Shown here one piece after another: positions 10,288 to 19,145 of a stretch of 64,000 bases of DNA. Within the stretch, counting starts at the first letter, position 1; every line of letters begins with the position of its first letter. The stretch comes from an uncultured Gammaproteobacteria bacterium (GTDB taxonomy: Bacteria > Pseudomonadota > Gammaproteobacteria > HK1), in NCBI GenBank assembly GCA_958295465.1, contig OY282353.1, positions 3,525,001 through 3,589,000 of the forward strand. Direction: 5' to 3'. A program made the position numbers and the translations under genes. The notes under the pieces are model-generated. The model searched no databases and had not been told where the DNA came from. It saw only the letters and a program-made list of their open reading frames with translations.

Positions 10288-10541
10288 CGCGTTCTCCTTC
10301 TCTCGCCGGGAACCGAGGGGACTCTATGACAGTCGTTCCGGATGGCGCAACACGGTGGAGGTGGATGCTCTTCATGGAGACGGCTTCCCGGTTTCCAGGG
10401 CTTTCGCGATCCACGAGTCCAGGTGCCTGCCGGCCATGGTCGCAACGGACCGTGAAACACGACGCGGCAGGTGCCGTGGAACGCGAAATGCTCGATCCGG
10501 TGCGGGGTCCGGTTCCGGCACGGCCGAGGTTCGAGCCGGGA

Positions 10542-12071
10542 TCAGCCCTCGGCGAGCACGCGATCGAGGATCCGGCCCGGGTCGGTCCAGCCCGTCTCGT
10601 CCTGGACGTCGCGGCACCGTTCGAGGATCGGAGCGAACCCTGGGCCGGGTTGCAGGCCGCGTTCGATCAGGTGGCGGCCGAGCACGACGTCGCGGGGCGC
10701 GGCGTGCTCGACGCTGTGGGCGCGGGCGGCGGCGAGGAAGGCGTCGCCGGCGTCGAAACGGCCGGCGAGGGCGTCGACGGTGGTGCGCCCGAGATGATCG
10801 GCCCGCGCGACCCGGACGAGCAGCTCCATGCCCACCTCCGCGCGTTCGAGCTTGCGGGCGAGGCGCCGGTAGCCCTTCGCGGTCGCCCCGTTCCTGATGA
10901 ACAGGGCCGGCGCGAGGTGGTGCTCGACGAGCGCCGCGACCCGGTCGATGAGGGCGCCCGGCGCGTGCATCCGTCCAAGCAGCGCACGAGTCGGGGCGAC
11001 TCCTTCGACGTCATGCCCATGGGATCGGATCCTGCCGCCGATCGGCTCGGTGGTCGCCGGCTTGCCGAGGTCGTGGCAGAGCGCGCCGAGCATCAGCGCG
11101 AGGTCTTCGTCGGCGCGGTCGTGCAGGGATGCTGCCGCCGGTGCCGATTCCGGGTCATCCTTGCCGGTGTCGCCGCCGTGTGGGAACGCCGGCGCGCCGG
11201 CACTGCCGCGGTGTGGGGGCGCCGTCACCGGACGGGCTGCATGACCCGGCTCATCCGCCCCATCGCCGGCGTCACGCAGGGTGGCGGCCACGTCCAGGAC
11301 CATGAGGGTATGCGTCCATACATCGCCCTCCGGATGCCATTCCGGGTCCTGGGCAACGCCGCGCAAGGCGTCGAGCTCGGGGAAGAATCGGAGCTGGTCC
11401 GTGTCTTCGAGCACCCTGAAGCCGATCGACGGCTTCGGCGCGAGAAGCAGCAGCTTTCTGAATTCGTCGAATACCCGCTCGCCGGAAAGCTCGCTCGAAT
11501 CGAGCTTTCGGCACAGTGCGACGAGCGCCTCGTCGGGGGTCATTTCGAGACGGGCCGCGAGCTGGGCCACGCGCAGGCCACGCAGCGGATCTTCGGGGAA
11601 ATGCGCCGGATCGGTGGCGCGCAGCACGCCGCGTTCCAGATCCCGGCGTCCCGCGTGCGGGTCCAGCACCTCGCCGGTGAGGGGATCGAGGCCGATGCTG
11701 TTCACCGTGAGGTCGCGGCGCCGCGCGGCAGCGGAAAAGTCCAGCGACGGGTCCGGCGCCACGTCGAAGCCGCGGTGTCCGGGGCCGCGCTTGCTGTCGC
11801 GCCGCGGCAGCGAGAAATCCACGTCGATGCCGCCGACCCGGAACACGCCGAAGGCGCGTCCGACCGCGTACACCTTGCCGAAGCCCGCGAGGAGGGATTC
11901 GAGCCGCGCAACGTCGAGGCCGAACACCTCGACGTCGACGTCCTTCGAGCGTATTCCAAGAAGGTGGTCGCGCACCCAGCCGCCCACGACGACGGCCCGT
12001 CCGCCGGCGTCACGGACGGCTGCCGCGATCTCGCGGATCGGCGGATCGAACGCCGGGTAGGGAGGGGACAT
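10542..12071 (-). CDS. CCA-adding enzyme / tRNA nucleotidyltransferase with HD domain
   Basis: 509 residues. The N-terminal class II nucleotidyltransferase head has GGWVRDHLLG and the metal-binding pair in KDVDVEVFG, then the second-strand motif RRRDLTVNSIGLDP and the RNA-binding block DPLRGLRVAQLAARL. The C-terminal half has an HD phosphohydrolase domain (HTLMVLDVAA, LCHDLGKPATTE, HGHDVEG), as in multifunctional CCA proteins. It should add or repair the 3' CCA of tRNA; a poly(A) polymerase role is possible. A low-complexity insert of about 50 residues rich in Gly, Pro, Asp and Ala (roughly 295-345) splits the HD part. The ATG at 12071 gives MSPPYPAFDP. Confidence 0.88.
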   Translation of the reverse strand: MSPPYPAFDPPIREIAAAVRDAGGRAVVVGGWVRDHLLGIRSKDVDVEVFGLDVARLESLLAGFGKVYAVGRAFGVFRVGGIDVDFSLPRRDSKRGPGHRGFDVAPDPSLDFSAAARRRDLTVNSIGLDPLTGEVLDPHAGRRDLERGVLRATDPAHFPEDPLRGLRVAQLAARLEMTPDEALVALCRKLDSSELSGERVFDEFRKLLLLAPKPSIGFRVLEDTDQLRFFPELDALRGVAQDPEWHPEGDVWTHTLMVLDVAATLRDAGDGADEPGHAARPVTAPPHRGSAGAPAFPHGGDTGKDDPESAPAAASLHDRADEDLALMLGALCHDLGKPATTEPIGGRIRSHGHDVEGVAPTRALLGRMHAPGALIDRVAALVEHHLAPALFIRNGATAKGYRRLARKLERAEVGMELLVRVARADHLGRTTVDALAGRFDAGDAFLAAARAHSVEHAAPRDVVLGRHLIERGLQPGPGFAPILERCRDVQDETGWTDPGRILDRVLAEG

Positions 12072-12235
12072 GGTGGTTTCGGCGCTCTCGGTACTCAGCG
12101 GTCAAGGTCGGCGGCCTGGCCGTTCGGGTGGTCGGATCCGATCCGACGCACGACATGATCCGGGCCGGCTCGATCCGGAGCGGTCCCACCCGGGTCGGCT
12201 CGATCCGGCCCGCACGCGGTCCGGATCGGTCCGGC

Positions 12236-13381
12236 TCATCCCCGGGTGCCGAGCACCCGTTCGAGCCCCGCGAAGAGCCGGTCGACGTCCGCGTCCGTGT
12301 TGTAGAGGTGGGGGGTGACCCGCACCGAGCTTCCCCGCACGCTCACGTAGACGTTCTCCCGCGCCAGCGTCTCCGGCAGGCCGCGCGGGGCCTTCCCGGT
12401 AAACTGCAATCCCAGGAAATGGCCGGCCCGCAACGCTGCCGGCAGAGAGCCGAGGCCGATCGTCCGCGCGCGCTCGGCGATGGCCGCGGTGCGCGCGCCC
12501 AGCGTGCTCGCGACGTTTCCGACGCCCCAGGCGAGGACCTGCTCCAGCCCGGCGATCGCCATCGGCGTCAGATGGAAATTCGACATCTCGCCCATGTCGT
12601 AGCGACGCGCGCCGGGCGCGTACTCGTCGCGGTAGTCGACGAGGCGGGCGAAGTCCTCCGAACCGGCCCGCGGCGCCCAGCCGTATTCGAGCGGCTCGCC
12701 GTCGTGGTAGTCCGGGCGGACGTAGAGGAATCCGAACGTATACGGCCCCATCAGCCACTTGTAGCAGGCCGACGTTGCGAAGGCGGGTTGCAGCTTCGCG
12801 AGGTCGATGGGCAGCGCGCCGGCGGACTGCGTGAGGTCCAGCGCGAGCGCCGCTCCGACCGCACGCAGGCGCTCGCCGATCGCTTCGAGGTCGAGCAGCG
12901 CGCCGTCGGTCCAGCGGCAGTGCGGCAACGCGGCGACGGCGGTGCGTTCGTCGATCGCGGCGAGGACCGCGGCGGTCAGGTCCCCGTCGGGGGCATCGAC
13001 GGTGACGACCTCGGCGCCGGCCCGCGCCGCCGCCGCCCGCCACGGGTAGAGGTTCGAGGGGAACTGGTCCGCGAGCACCACGACGGTCTGCCCGGCCCCG
13101 AGCGGCAGGTTGCGGGCCGCGACCGCCATGCCGTAGCTCGCGGCGGGGACGATCGCGACGTCCTCGGCGCGGGCGTTGACGATGCGCGCGAAGAGGCCGC
13201 GGGCATGGGCGCCGTCGGAGAAGAAGTCGGGCGCGGTGATCTCCCACGGGCGCGCCTTGCGCCGCGCGCCCCGTATCCCCGCCTCGACCACCGAGTGCAT
13301 GAGCGGCGCCATGTATGCACAGTTGAGGTACGCAACGTCTTCGGGCAGATCGAAGAGGTGGCGCTGGCCGGGGATCATCAT
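12236..13381 (-). CDS. Class V PLP-dependent aminotransferase
   Basis: 381 residues. Fold-type I PLP enzyme of the NifS/kynureninase-like group. Visible features are YLNCAYMAPL near the N-terminus, the cofactor-stacking region NARAEDVAIVPAASYGMAV, ALALDLTQSAGALPID (Asp binding the pyridine N and the adjacent Gln), and the Schiff-base Lys in TSACYKWLMGPYTFGF. The substrate is unknown; family members include cysteine desulfurases, isopenicillin-N epimerase-like enzymes and amino-group transferases. It is not part of an isc/suf cluster, so a desulfurase role is not supported. It follows tag divergently. Confidence 0.85.
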   Translation of the reverse strand: MMIPGQRHLFDLPEDVAYLNCAYMAPLMHSVVEAGIRGARRKARPWEITAPDFFSDGAHARGLFARIVNARAEDVAIVPAASYGMAVAARNLPLGAGQTVVVLADQFPSNLYPWRAAAARAGAEVVTVDAPDGDLTAAVLAAIDERTAVAALPHCRWTDGALLDLEAIGERLRAVGAALALDLTQSAGALPIDLAKLQPAFATSACYKWLMGPYTFGFLYVRPDYHDGEPLEYGWAPRAGSEDFARLVDYRDEYAPGARRYDMGEMSNFHLTPMAIAGLEQVLAWGVGNVASTLGARTAAIAERARTIGLGSLPAALRAGHFLGLQFTGKAPRGLPETLARENVYVSVRGSSVRVTPHLYNTDADVDRLFAGLERVLGTRG

Positions 13382-13695
13382 GTCGCGGGGCTCCTTCGTG
13401 GACGTCCCGGAACATTGCCCGCTCGGTGGATGATCCGCAATGCCGGCGGCGAGGCCGCCACACGCCGTGTCGGGGCTGCGTTGCGACGGAGGCTCCGAGC
13501 CCGGCGGCGCTCGGTGTGCCGTACGTGGTGGCGGCTTCCCTCGGGAACTTCGGACAGGAGCCGACCCCGGGGCCGGGGGGGCGGCTCTTCAATCGGGCGC
13601 GTCTCCGGCGCACAATGGATCGAGGCCGGCACGGTACGGTCGCCGTCCCGCGCCGATCACGCCGGCAGGGAACATCCACGATCGGGGAGCGGACG
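13382..13695. other. Divergent intergenic region, no gene seen
   Basis: About 314 bases between the divergent aminotransferase and tag genes. The tag frame stays open upstream, but the encoded Arg/Pro-rich stretch is unlike the Tag family and is probably not translated. Promoters for both genes must lie here; I cannot place them. Confidence 0.5.
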
Positions 13696-14307
13696 ATGGC
13701 CCGGACACGTTGCGGCTGGGTGAACGACGACCCGCTCTACGTCGCCTACCACGACGAGGAATGGGGTGTTCCGGTCCGCGACGACCACCGGCTCTACGAG
13801 ATGCTGCTGCTCGAAGGCGCGCAGGCCGGCCTGAGCTGGTACACCATCCTGAAGAAGCGCGAGGCGTACCGGCGCGCGTTCGACGGCTTCGACCCCGAGC
13901 GCATCGCCCGCTACGACGCGGCGAAGGTCGCCTCGCTCCTCGAAGACCCGGGCATCGTGCGCAACCGCCTCAAGGTGCACGCCGCGATCGGCAACGCCCG
14001 CGCGTGGCTCGCCCTGCGCGAATCGGGCCCCGGGTTCTCGGATTTCCTTTGGGACTTCTCCGGCGGGGAGACCATCGTGAACGCCTGGCGCCGAGTGGAC
14101 GACGTCCCTGCGACGACCCCGACCTCTCAGGCGATGAGCAAGGCGCTCAAGCGCCGCGGGTTCCGCTTCGTCGGCCCGACCATCTGCTACGCCTTCATGC
14201 AGGCGGTGGGGATGGTGAACGATCACGTCACCTCGTGCTTTCGCTGGAAGGAATGCGGCAGGCCCTTGCCGGAACCTCCGGGCTCGCGTCGCGTCCGGCG
14301 GACCTGA
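13696..14307 (+). CDS. tag: DNA-3-methyladenine glycosylase I
   Basis: 203 residues from the ATG at 13696, preceded by GGGGAGCGG. Tag excises 3-methyladenine from alkylated DNA, starting base-excision repair. Family motifs: RCGWVNDDPLYVAYHDEEWG at the N-terminus (Cys and His of the zinc site), LEGAQAGLSWYTILKKRE (helix-hairpin-helix region with the catalytic Glu), and RGFRFVGPTICYAFMQA, with NDHVTSCFRWKEC supplying the other zinc ligands. Length fits the family (about 190). Confidence 0.95.
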   Translation: MARTRCGWVNDDPLYVAYHDEEWGVPVRDDHRLYEMLLLEGAQAGLSWYTILKKREAYRRAFDGFDPERIARYDAAKVASLLEDPGIVRNRLKVHAAIGNARAWLALRESGPGFSDFLWDFSGGETIVNAWRRVDDVPATTPTSQAMSKALKRRGFRFVGPTICYAFMQAVGMVNDHVTSCFRWKECGRPLPEPPGSRRVRRT

Positions 14308-14686
14308 AGATTCGTGTTTCGGGGTTCGAGACGCTTCGGGATCGGCCGGTAGGTTCCCGTCACAGGTTAGTCTCTTACCCATGAAGTCTTCGACGAAACG
14401 ACGAAGATTTTTCCGCCAACCGGCGTTTGGTTCCAGCTATGCCGGGTTGGGTACTCAAGCTGATCGGTACGGGATATCCGGGCTGAGAACATATTCCAGG
14501 ACACCGATTCTCGATCGGTAACGTAGATACGGCCCGGCTGACTGGCTTGAGTACTTACCTGTGAGGTTCCCGTTGGCGTGCGGAAAAAGGGGGCGGGCCA
14601 CGTCGCAGGAATCCGCCAGGCCACGGTAGTCGTCGCGTTGCAGCCTGCTTGCCGAGGTGCGCCGGGACCGGTACTGCTTCCGTTCC
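14308..14686. other. Gene-free, lower-GC stretch
   Basis: About 380 bases with a lower GC content than the neighbours. No frame resembles a known protein. Bases near 14430-14445 (GGTTCCAGCTATGC) resemble GGTTCCGGCTATGC near 45018-45031, just before livG. The inverted words GATCGGTA and TACCGATC-like pairs occur nearby. I see no clear RNA gene. Confidence 0.35.
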
Positions 14687-15592
14687 TTATCCGGTATCGC
14701 GCCCCTTGTCGCGCGCGCCGGGGCCGGTCACCAGCGCGACGCCGGCCGCGGCGAGGACCATGCCGGCGATCGTGAGCGGGGCCAGCGTCTCCCCGAAGCC
14801 GATCCATGCCATCATCGCGGTGATCGGCGGCACGAGATAGAGGAGGCTCGCGACCCGCGATGCATCGCCCCGGCGCAGCAGCACGTAGAGCACCAGCGTC
14901 GCCCCGATCGAGAGCACCAGCACCGACCAGCCGAGCGCCGCGACGATGCGCACCGTCCACTCGACGGCGCGGTCGTCGATCCACCAGGCCACCGCGAACG
15001 CCGCCGCGCCGGCAAACGCGAGCTGCACCGTGGTGCTGGTGACGAGATCGATGTGCGCGCAGCGGCGCTTCTGGTAGAGCATGCCGAGGGTCATGGCGAT
15101 CACCGCGACCACCACCGCCGCGAGGCCGGCCGGCTCCCCGACCCCGGCCAGCTTGTGATGGATCACCAGGGTGACGCCGAGAAAGCCGAGCCCGAGACCG
15201 GCCACGGCCCGCCGGTCGATGCGCTCGCCGATGACGCCGATCGCCAGCCCTGCGGTGATGAGCGGCTGGGTGCCCATCACCAGCGCCGCGACCCCGGTCT
15301 CGACCCCGAGGTCGAGTGCGACCCACACGCCGCCCAGCCCGACCCCGTGCAGCAGCAGGCCGACCACCGCCATGTGCGCATAGTCGATCCCCCGGCGCGC
15401 CCACGGGGCGCGGAGGACGAATGCGGCAATGGCGAGCAGCGCCGCGGCGGACCCGAACCGCAGGGCGAGGAACCGCACCGGACCTGCATCCGGCATCGCG
15501 ATCCGGACCACGAGGTATCCCGTGCACCACAGGAGCACGAACGCAGTCGGGAGCAGGGCCGGTCGATTGATCGCCACTTTCGTCCGTCCCAT
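14687..15592 (-). CDS. EamA-type drug/metabolite (DMT) transporter
   Basis: 301 residues from the ATG at 15592 (MGRTKVAINRPALLP). About ten hydrophobic helices in two five-helix halves identify an EamA/RhaT-type exporter of the inner membrane; the substrate cannot be told. Typical features are the first helix ending VLLWCTGYLVVRIAMPD, the mid-protein GTQPLITAGLAIGVIGERI, and LVPPITAMMAWIGFGETL near the end of the second half. The frame stays open upstream through a 7 x 18-bp repeat to 15745; that part would add only a repetitive Met-Ala-Val-Arg peptide, so I prefer the internal ATG. Confidence 0.85.
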   Translation of the reverse strand: MGRTKVAINRPALLPTAFVLLWCTGYLVVRIAMPDAGPVRFLALRFGSAAALLAIAAFVLRAPWARRGIDYAHMAVVGLLLHGVGLGGVWVALDLGVETGVAALVMGTQPLITAGLAIGVIGERIDRRAVAGLGLGFLGVTLVIHHKLAGVGEPAGLAAVVVAVIAMTLGMLYQKRRCAHIDLVTSTTVQLAFAGAAAFAVAWWIDDRAVEWTVRIVAALGWSVLVLSIGATLVLYVLLRRGDASRVASLLYLVPPITAMMAWIGFGETLAPLTIAGMVLAAAGVALVTGPGARDKGRDTG

Positions 15593-15615
15593 GCCGCGAC
15601 ACCCTCGGTTCTTCG

Positions 15616-15741
15616 TCATCCCCCGGACAGCCGCCATCCCCCGGACAGCCGCCATCCTCCGGACAGCCGCCATCCTCCGGACAGCCGTCATCCCCCCGAA
15701 AGCCGTCATCCCTCGGACAACCGCCATCCCCCCGAAAGCCG
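15616..15741. repeat. 18-bp tandem repeat, about 7 imperfect copies
   Basis: Seven consecutive 18-base units of the form (T/C)CATCCCCCGGACAGCCG, with variants CTCC, CCCGAAAGCCG and CTCGGACAACCG. The array runs directly into a REP-like palindrome at 15745-15762, whose left half resembles the unit. It lies in the gap upstream of the EamA transporter and the divergent ABC gene. Confidence 0.85.
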
Positions 15742-15744
15742 TCA

Positions 15745-15762
15745 TTCCCGCGCAAGCGGGAA
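15745..15762. repeat. REP-like palindrome
   Basis: TTCCCGC-gcaa-GCGGGAA, flanked by GTCA and TCCA. The same type of palindrome with a different loop occurs at 37143-37160. Short palindromes of this kind are dispersed in many proteobacterial genomes. Confidence 0.75.
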
Positions 15763-15883
15763 TCCATTTCGGTCAGCGAATCCCGACAGTCGGATTCGTC
15801 ATTCTGCACGGGACTTCACGGATGGGGGACAACGCGCGTGGCCGTCGCTTCGGGCGTGCCTCTGATATCTTCGGTGCCCAGTC

Positions 15884-16570
15884 ATGGTGCTCCGTTTTCA
15901 CAACGTCAGGAAACACTACACCGTTGCCGAGCGGCGGATCCCCGCCCTCGACGGCGTCACCCTGCACCTCGACCGGGGCGAGTACGTGGCGCTGGTGGGC
16001 CGCAGCGGCTGCGGCAAGACCACGCTGCTCAACCTCGCCGGCGCAGCCGATCTGCCCTCCGGCGGCGAGGTCGAGATCGAAGGGGTGCGGACCTCGTCGC
16101 TGGACGACGATGCGCTGACCCGGCTGCGCCGGACCAGGATCGGGTTCGTGTTCCAGCTCCTCCAGTTGCTGCCGACCCTCAGTGCGGTGGAGAACGTAGA
16201 GCTGCCGTTGCAGCTCGCGGGGGTGCGCAACGCACGCGCCCGGGCCCTCCGGATGATGGACCTGACCGGGATCGCGGATCTGGCCGACCGCCAACCCCGG
16301 CAGTTGTCGGGCGGACAGATGCAGTGTGTCGCCATCGCCCGGGCGCTGGTGCACGATCCGGGCCTGCTTCTCGCCGACGAGCCGACAGGAAGGCTGGATA
16401 CGCAGACCGCGGAGACGGTGATGGGCGTGCTGATCGACATCAGGAGACAGCTCGGCACCAGCATTCTCATGGCCACCCACAGCCCCGCGGCGGCAGCCGC
16501 GGCCGACCGCCGTCTGATGCTCAGCAACGGGACGCTGGTCCCCGGCGAATCCCTGCCCCCGCGATTGTAG
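15884..16570 (+). CDS. ABC transporter ATP-binding protein (LolD/MacB/AttE type)
   Basis: 228 residues. A cytoplasmic ATPase of the MacB/LolCDE superfamily. Walker A is GRSGCGKTTLLNLAG; the Q loop region is IGFVFQLLQLLPTLSAVENV; the signature is LSGGQMQCVAIARALVHDP; Walker B is LLLADEPTGRLD; the H loop is MATHSPAAA. The PTLSAVENVELPL segment is typical of this subfamily. It is followed after 64 bp by an FtsX-type permease and an AttH/CrtC-like protein, an arrangement like attEFGH of Agrobacterium. It probably powers mechanotransmission or lipid/lipoprotein movement at the inner membrane. Confidence 0.9.
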   Translation: MVLRFHNVRKHYTVAERRIPALDGVTLHLDRGEYVALVGRSGCGKTTLLNLAGAADLPSGGEVEIEGVRTSSLDDDALTRLRRTRIGFVFQLLQLLPTLSAVENVELPLQLAGVRNARARALRMMDLTGIADLADRQPRQLSGGQMQCVAIARALVHDPGLLLADEPTGRLDTQTAETVMGVLIDIRRQLGTSILMATHSPAAAAAADRRLMLSNGTLVPGESLPPRL

Positions 16571-16634
16571 GCATCCTCGCCGGAACCCGTCTCGAGATGA
16601 CGTTGTGTGGTACGTCATCACAACGGAGGTCCCC

Positions 16635-19145
16635 ATGGCCCGGGCCGTCGTGCTGTTCCGCCTGATCGTCCGTCCCATGGCCGCGGATCCGGTGCGCGCG
16701 CTGCTGACGGTGGCGGCGGTGGCCCTGGGGGTCGCGGTCATCGTGGCGGTGGACCTCGCGAGCGAAGCCTCGATGGGGTCGTTCCGGTCGTCCCTGGAAT
16801 CGCTGGAGGGATCGGCGAGCTACGAGATCACGCAGGTCGGCGGCATTCCGGAAACGGTGTACGGGGACCTTGTGCGCCTCCCGAAGCCGCTCGCGTTCTC
16901 GCCGCGCATCGAGGGTTTCGCGCTGCTGCCCGAGACGGGCGAGCAGGTGCCGCTGTTCGGCGTGGACCTGGTCGGGGACGCGATGCCGGGTACGGCGGGC
17001 GCCATGCCGCGGCCCGACGTCTCCGAGCTGATCGAGGGACCCCCGGTCTGGGTGGGCGCATCGCTGGGGGTGTCTCCCGGCGACGCGCTGGAGCTGATCG
17101 CCGGCGACCGTCGGCTGGTGCTGGAGGTGCGAGGCGTCCTCGACCCCTTGCGCACCGCGGCGGGCCGCTTCGTCGTGATGGACATCGCACTCGCCCAGCG
17201 GCTGCTCGGCCGCATGGGACGACTGGACCGGATCTACGTCTACACGCGGGGCGAGGAGCGGGACTGGCGCGTCGTGCTCGCCCCGTTCCTTCCGCCCGCG
17301 GCCTCCATCCTGCCGGCCGGCACCGGCACCGAGGACGGCCGCCGGATGCTCAGCGCGTTCCGCTGGAATCTCCGCATGATGAGCTACGCCACGATCCTGG
17401 TGGGCGCCTTCCTCATCTACAACACCATCAGCGCCTACATCGTCCGCCGGCGCCGGCAGATCGGCATCGTGCGGGCGGTGGGGGCGTCGCGGGCGATGGT
17501 GCAGGCGGCGTTCCTGTTCGAGGGGGCCGTCTTCGGCGCCCTCGGGGTCGCGGCCGGCCTCGTGCTGGGGCGGCTGCTCGCGATCGGCGCGGTCGATACG
17601 GTCGGGCAGACCGTCAGCTCCCTCTACGTGAGCAGCACGCCGGGGGAGATCGCGCTGCGCCCCTGGACCATCGTGATCGCGGTCGTTTCCGGGATGGGGG
17701 TTTCGGTGCTGTCCGCGTGGTGGCCGGCGCGGGAAGCGGCCGGGGTGGCGCCCACCGAAGCGATGGCCGGAGCCGCGCTCGACTACAACGTCCGGACCGC
17801 GAGCCGCCGCTCCACCGCGGCGGCCGTGGTCCTGGCCCTGCTGGCGGCGGCGTGCTGCCTGGCGCCGCCGGTGGATCGGATCCCCGTCGGGGGATATCTG
17901 GCGCTGGTCTGCCTGATCGGCGCCACCGCGATGATCTCGCCACGGGTGTCGCTCCTGGTGCTCGGCATCTCCGGCCGGTGGCTTGCGGCTCCGTTCGGGA
18001 TCATCGCCCGCATCGCGGCCCGCGGCCTCGTCGCATCGCTCGGCCGCACCTCGGTGATCGTCACCGCGATGGCCGTCGCCACCGCGTTGATCGTCGGCAT
18101 GGCGGTCATGGTCGGCAGCTTCCGGGAGACGGTGGTCGACTGGATCGAGCACCGGTTGCAGGCGGACTTCTACGTGAGCCCGGCCGGACGCGGCTCGTCG
18201 TCCACCATGAGCGAGGGGGTGGCGGCGCGGCTTGCGGCGGTGCCCGGGGTGATCGACGTCGGCCGCTACCGCACCTATCCGATCCGCTACCGCGCCATCC
18301 CGGCCACCCTCGGCCTCGCCGACGTGGCGCTCTACGACCGGCATTCGGGGATCCGCTTCCTCGAAGGCCCCGCCCCGGAGGCGATCTGGCCGCGGCTCGC
18401 GGCCGGCGACAGTGTGATCGTCAGCGAGCTGTTCAGCTACCGCCACGACGTGCACGCGAACGATACGATCCGGCTTCCGCTGGGTGCGGACGTGGTGGAG
18501 CTTCACGTGGCCGGGGTGTTCTACGACTACTCGGGGGAGAGAGGATTCGTGATCGGCGATCGGAACCGCCTGCTCCGATACCTGCCCGATCCGCGGGTGT
18601 CCACCTCGGGCGTCTATCTCGAGCCGGACGCCGACTTCGAGGCGAGCCGCGAGGCGCTGGTGCGGGCCGTGTCCGGCCTCGACGTGGTGGTGACGCCAAG
18701 CCGGACGCTCCGGGAGCGGTCCATCGAGATCTTCGACCGCACCTTCGCGATCACCTACGCCCTGGAGGTGATCGCGGTGCTGGTGGCGGTTCTCGGCATG
18801 GCGGAGGCGCTGCTGAACCTGGTGTTCGACCGCCGCACGGAGCTGGCGCAACTGCGCATGCATGGCGCGTCGATGGGCCAGATACGCGGCTTGATACTGG
18901 TGCAGGCGGGGCTGCTCGGTCTGGCCGCGTGCCTGCTGGGGCTCGTGCTGGGGGTGGCGTGGTCGCAGGTGAACCTGCTGGTGATCCACAAGCAGTCCTT
19001 CGGCTGGAGCGTGCAGCTTCATTGGCCCGTCGCCTTCCTGGCCGCCGCGCTGGCTCTGATCTTCGTGTCGAGCGTGGTGTCGGGCCTGTATCCGGCCCGC
19101 ATCGGGGCGCGGCTCAACCCGGTCGAGGTCCTGAGAGGAGAATGA
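16635..19145 (+). CDS. FtsX/MacB-type ABC transporter permease
   Basis: 836 residues from the ATG at 16635, chosen because GGAGGT lies 4 bases upstream; a GTG at 16605 is possible. Layout: one N-terminal helix (LLTVAAVALGVAVIVAVDL), a MacB-like periplasmic domain (about 45-245), three helices with the FtsX motif (YNTISAYIVRRRRQIGIVRAVGAS), then a second set of helices, a second periplasmic domain (about 500-700), and three more helices (IAVLVAVLGMAEALLNLVF, QLRMHGASMGQI). It equals two fused FtsX permeases, as in YbbP/AttF-G. The C-terminus IGARLNPVEVLRGE overlaps the next start by ATGA. Confidence 0.9.
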   Translation: MARAVVLFRLIVRPMAADPVRALLTVAAVALGVAVIVAVDLASEASMGSFRSSLESLEGSASYEITQVGGIPETVYGDLVRLPKPLAFSPRIEGFALLPETGEQVPLFGVDLVGDAMPGTAGAMPRPDVSELIEGPPVWVGASLGVSPGDALELIAGDRRLVLEVRGVLDPLRTAAGRFVVMDIALAQRLLGRMGRLDRIYVYTRGEERDWRVVLAPFLPPAASILPAGTGTEDGRRMLSAFRWNLRMMSYATILVGAFLIYNTISAYIVRRRRQIGIVRAVGASRAMVQAAFLFEGAVFGALGVAAGLVLGRLLAIGAVDTVGQTVSSLYVSSTPGEIALRPWTIVIAVVSGMGVSVLSAWWPAREAAGVAPTEAMAGAALDYNVRTASRRSTAAAVVLALLAAACCLAPPVDRIPVGGYLALVCLIGATAMISPRVSLLVLGISGRWLAAPFGIIARIAARGLVASLGRTSVIVTAMAVATALIVGMAVMVGSFRETVVDWIEHRLQADFYVSPAGRGSSSTMSEGVAARLAAVPGVIDVGRYRTYPIRYRAIPATLGLADVALYDRHSGIRFLEGPAPEAIWPRLAAGDSVIVSELFSYRHDVHANDTIRLPLGADVVELHVAGVFYDYSGERGFVIGDRNRLLRYLPDPRVSTSGVYLEPDADFEASREALVRAVSGLDVVVTPSRTLRERSIEIFDRTFAITYALEVIAVLVAVLGMAEALLNLVFDRRTELAQLRMHGASMGQIRGLILVQAGLLGLAACLLGLVLGVAWSQVNLLVIHKQSFGWSVQLHWPVAFLAAALALIFVSSVVSGLYPARIGARLNPVEVLRGE

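Noticed and set aside
13426..13695. N-terminal extension of Tag
   Set aside because: The extra residues are Arg/Pro-rich and unlike the family; MARTRCGWVNDDP at 13696 is the normal start.
14308..14686. Possible structured RNA in the lower-GC gap
   Set aside because: I could not find a convincing conserved stem set or known RNA motif; only a short word is shared with the region before livG.
15616..15741. 18-bp repeats as a CRISPR array
   Set aside because: Units are directly contiguous with no spacers and there are no cas genes.
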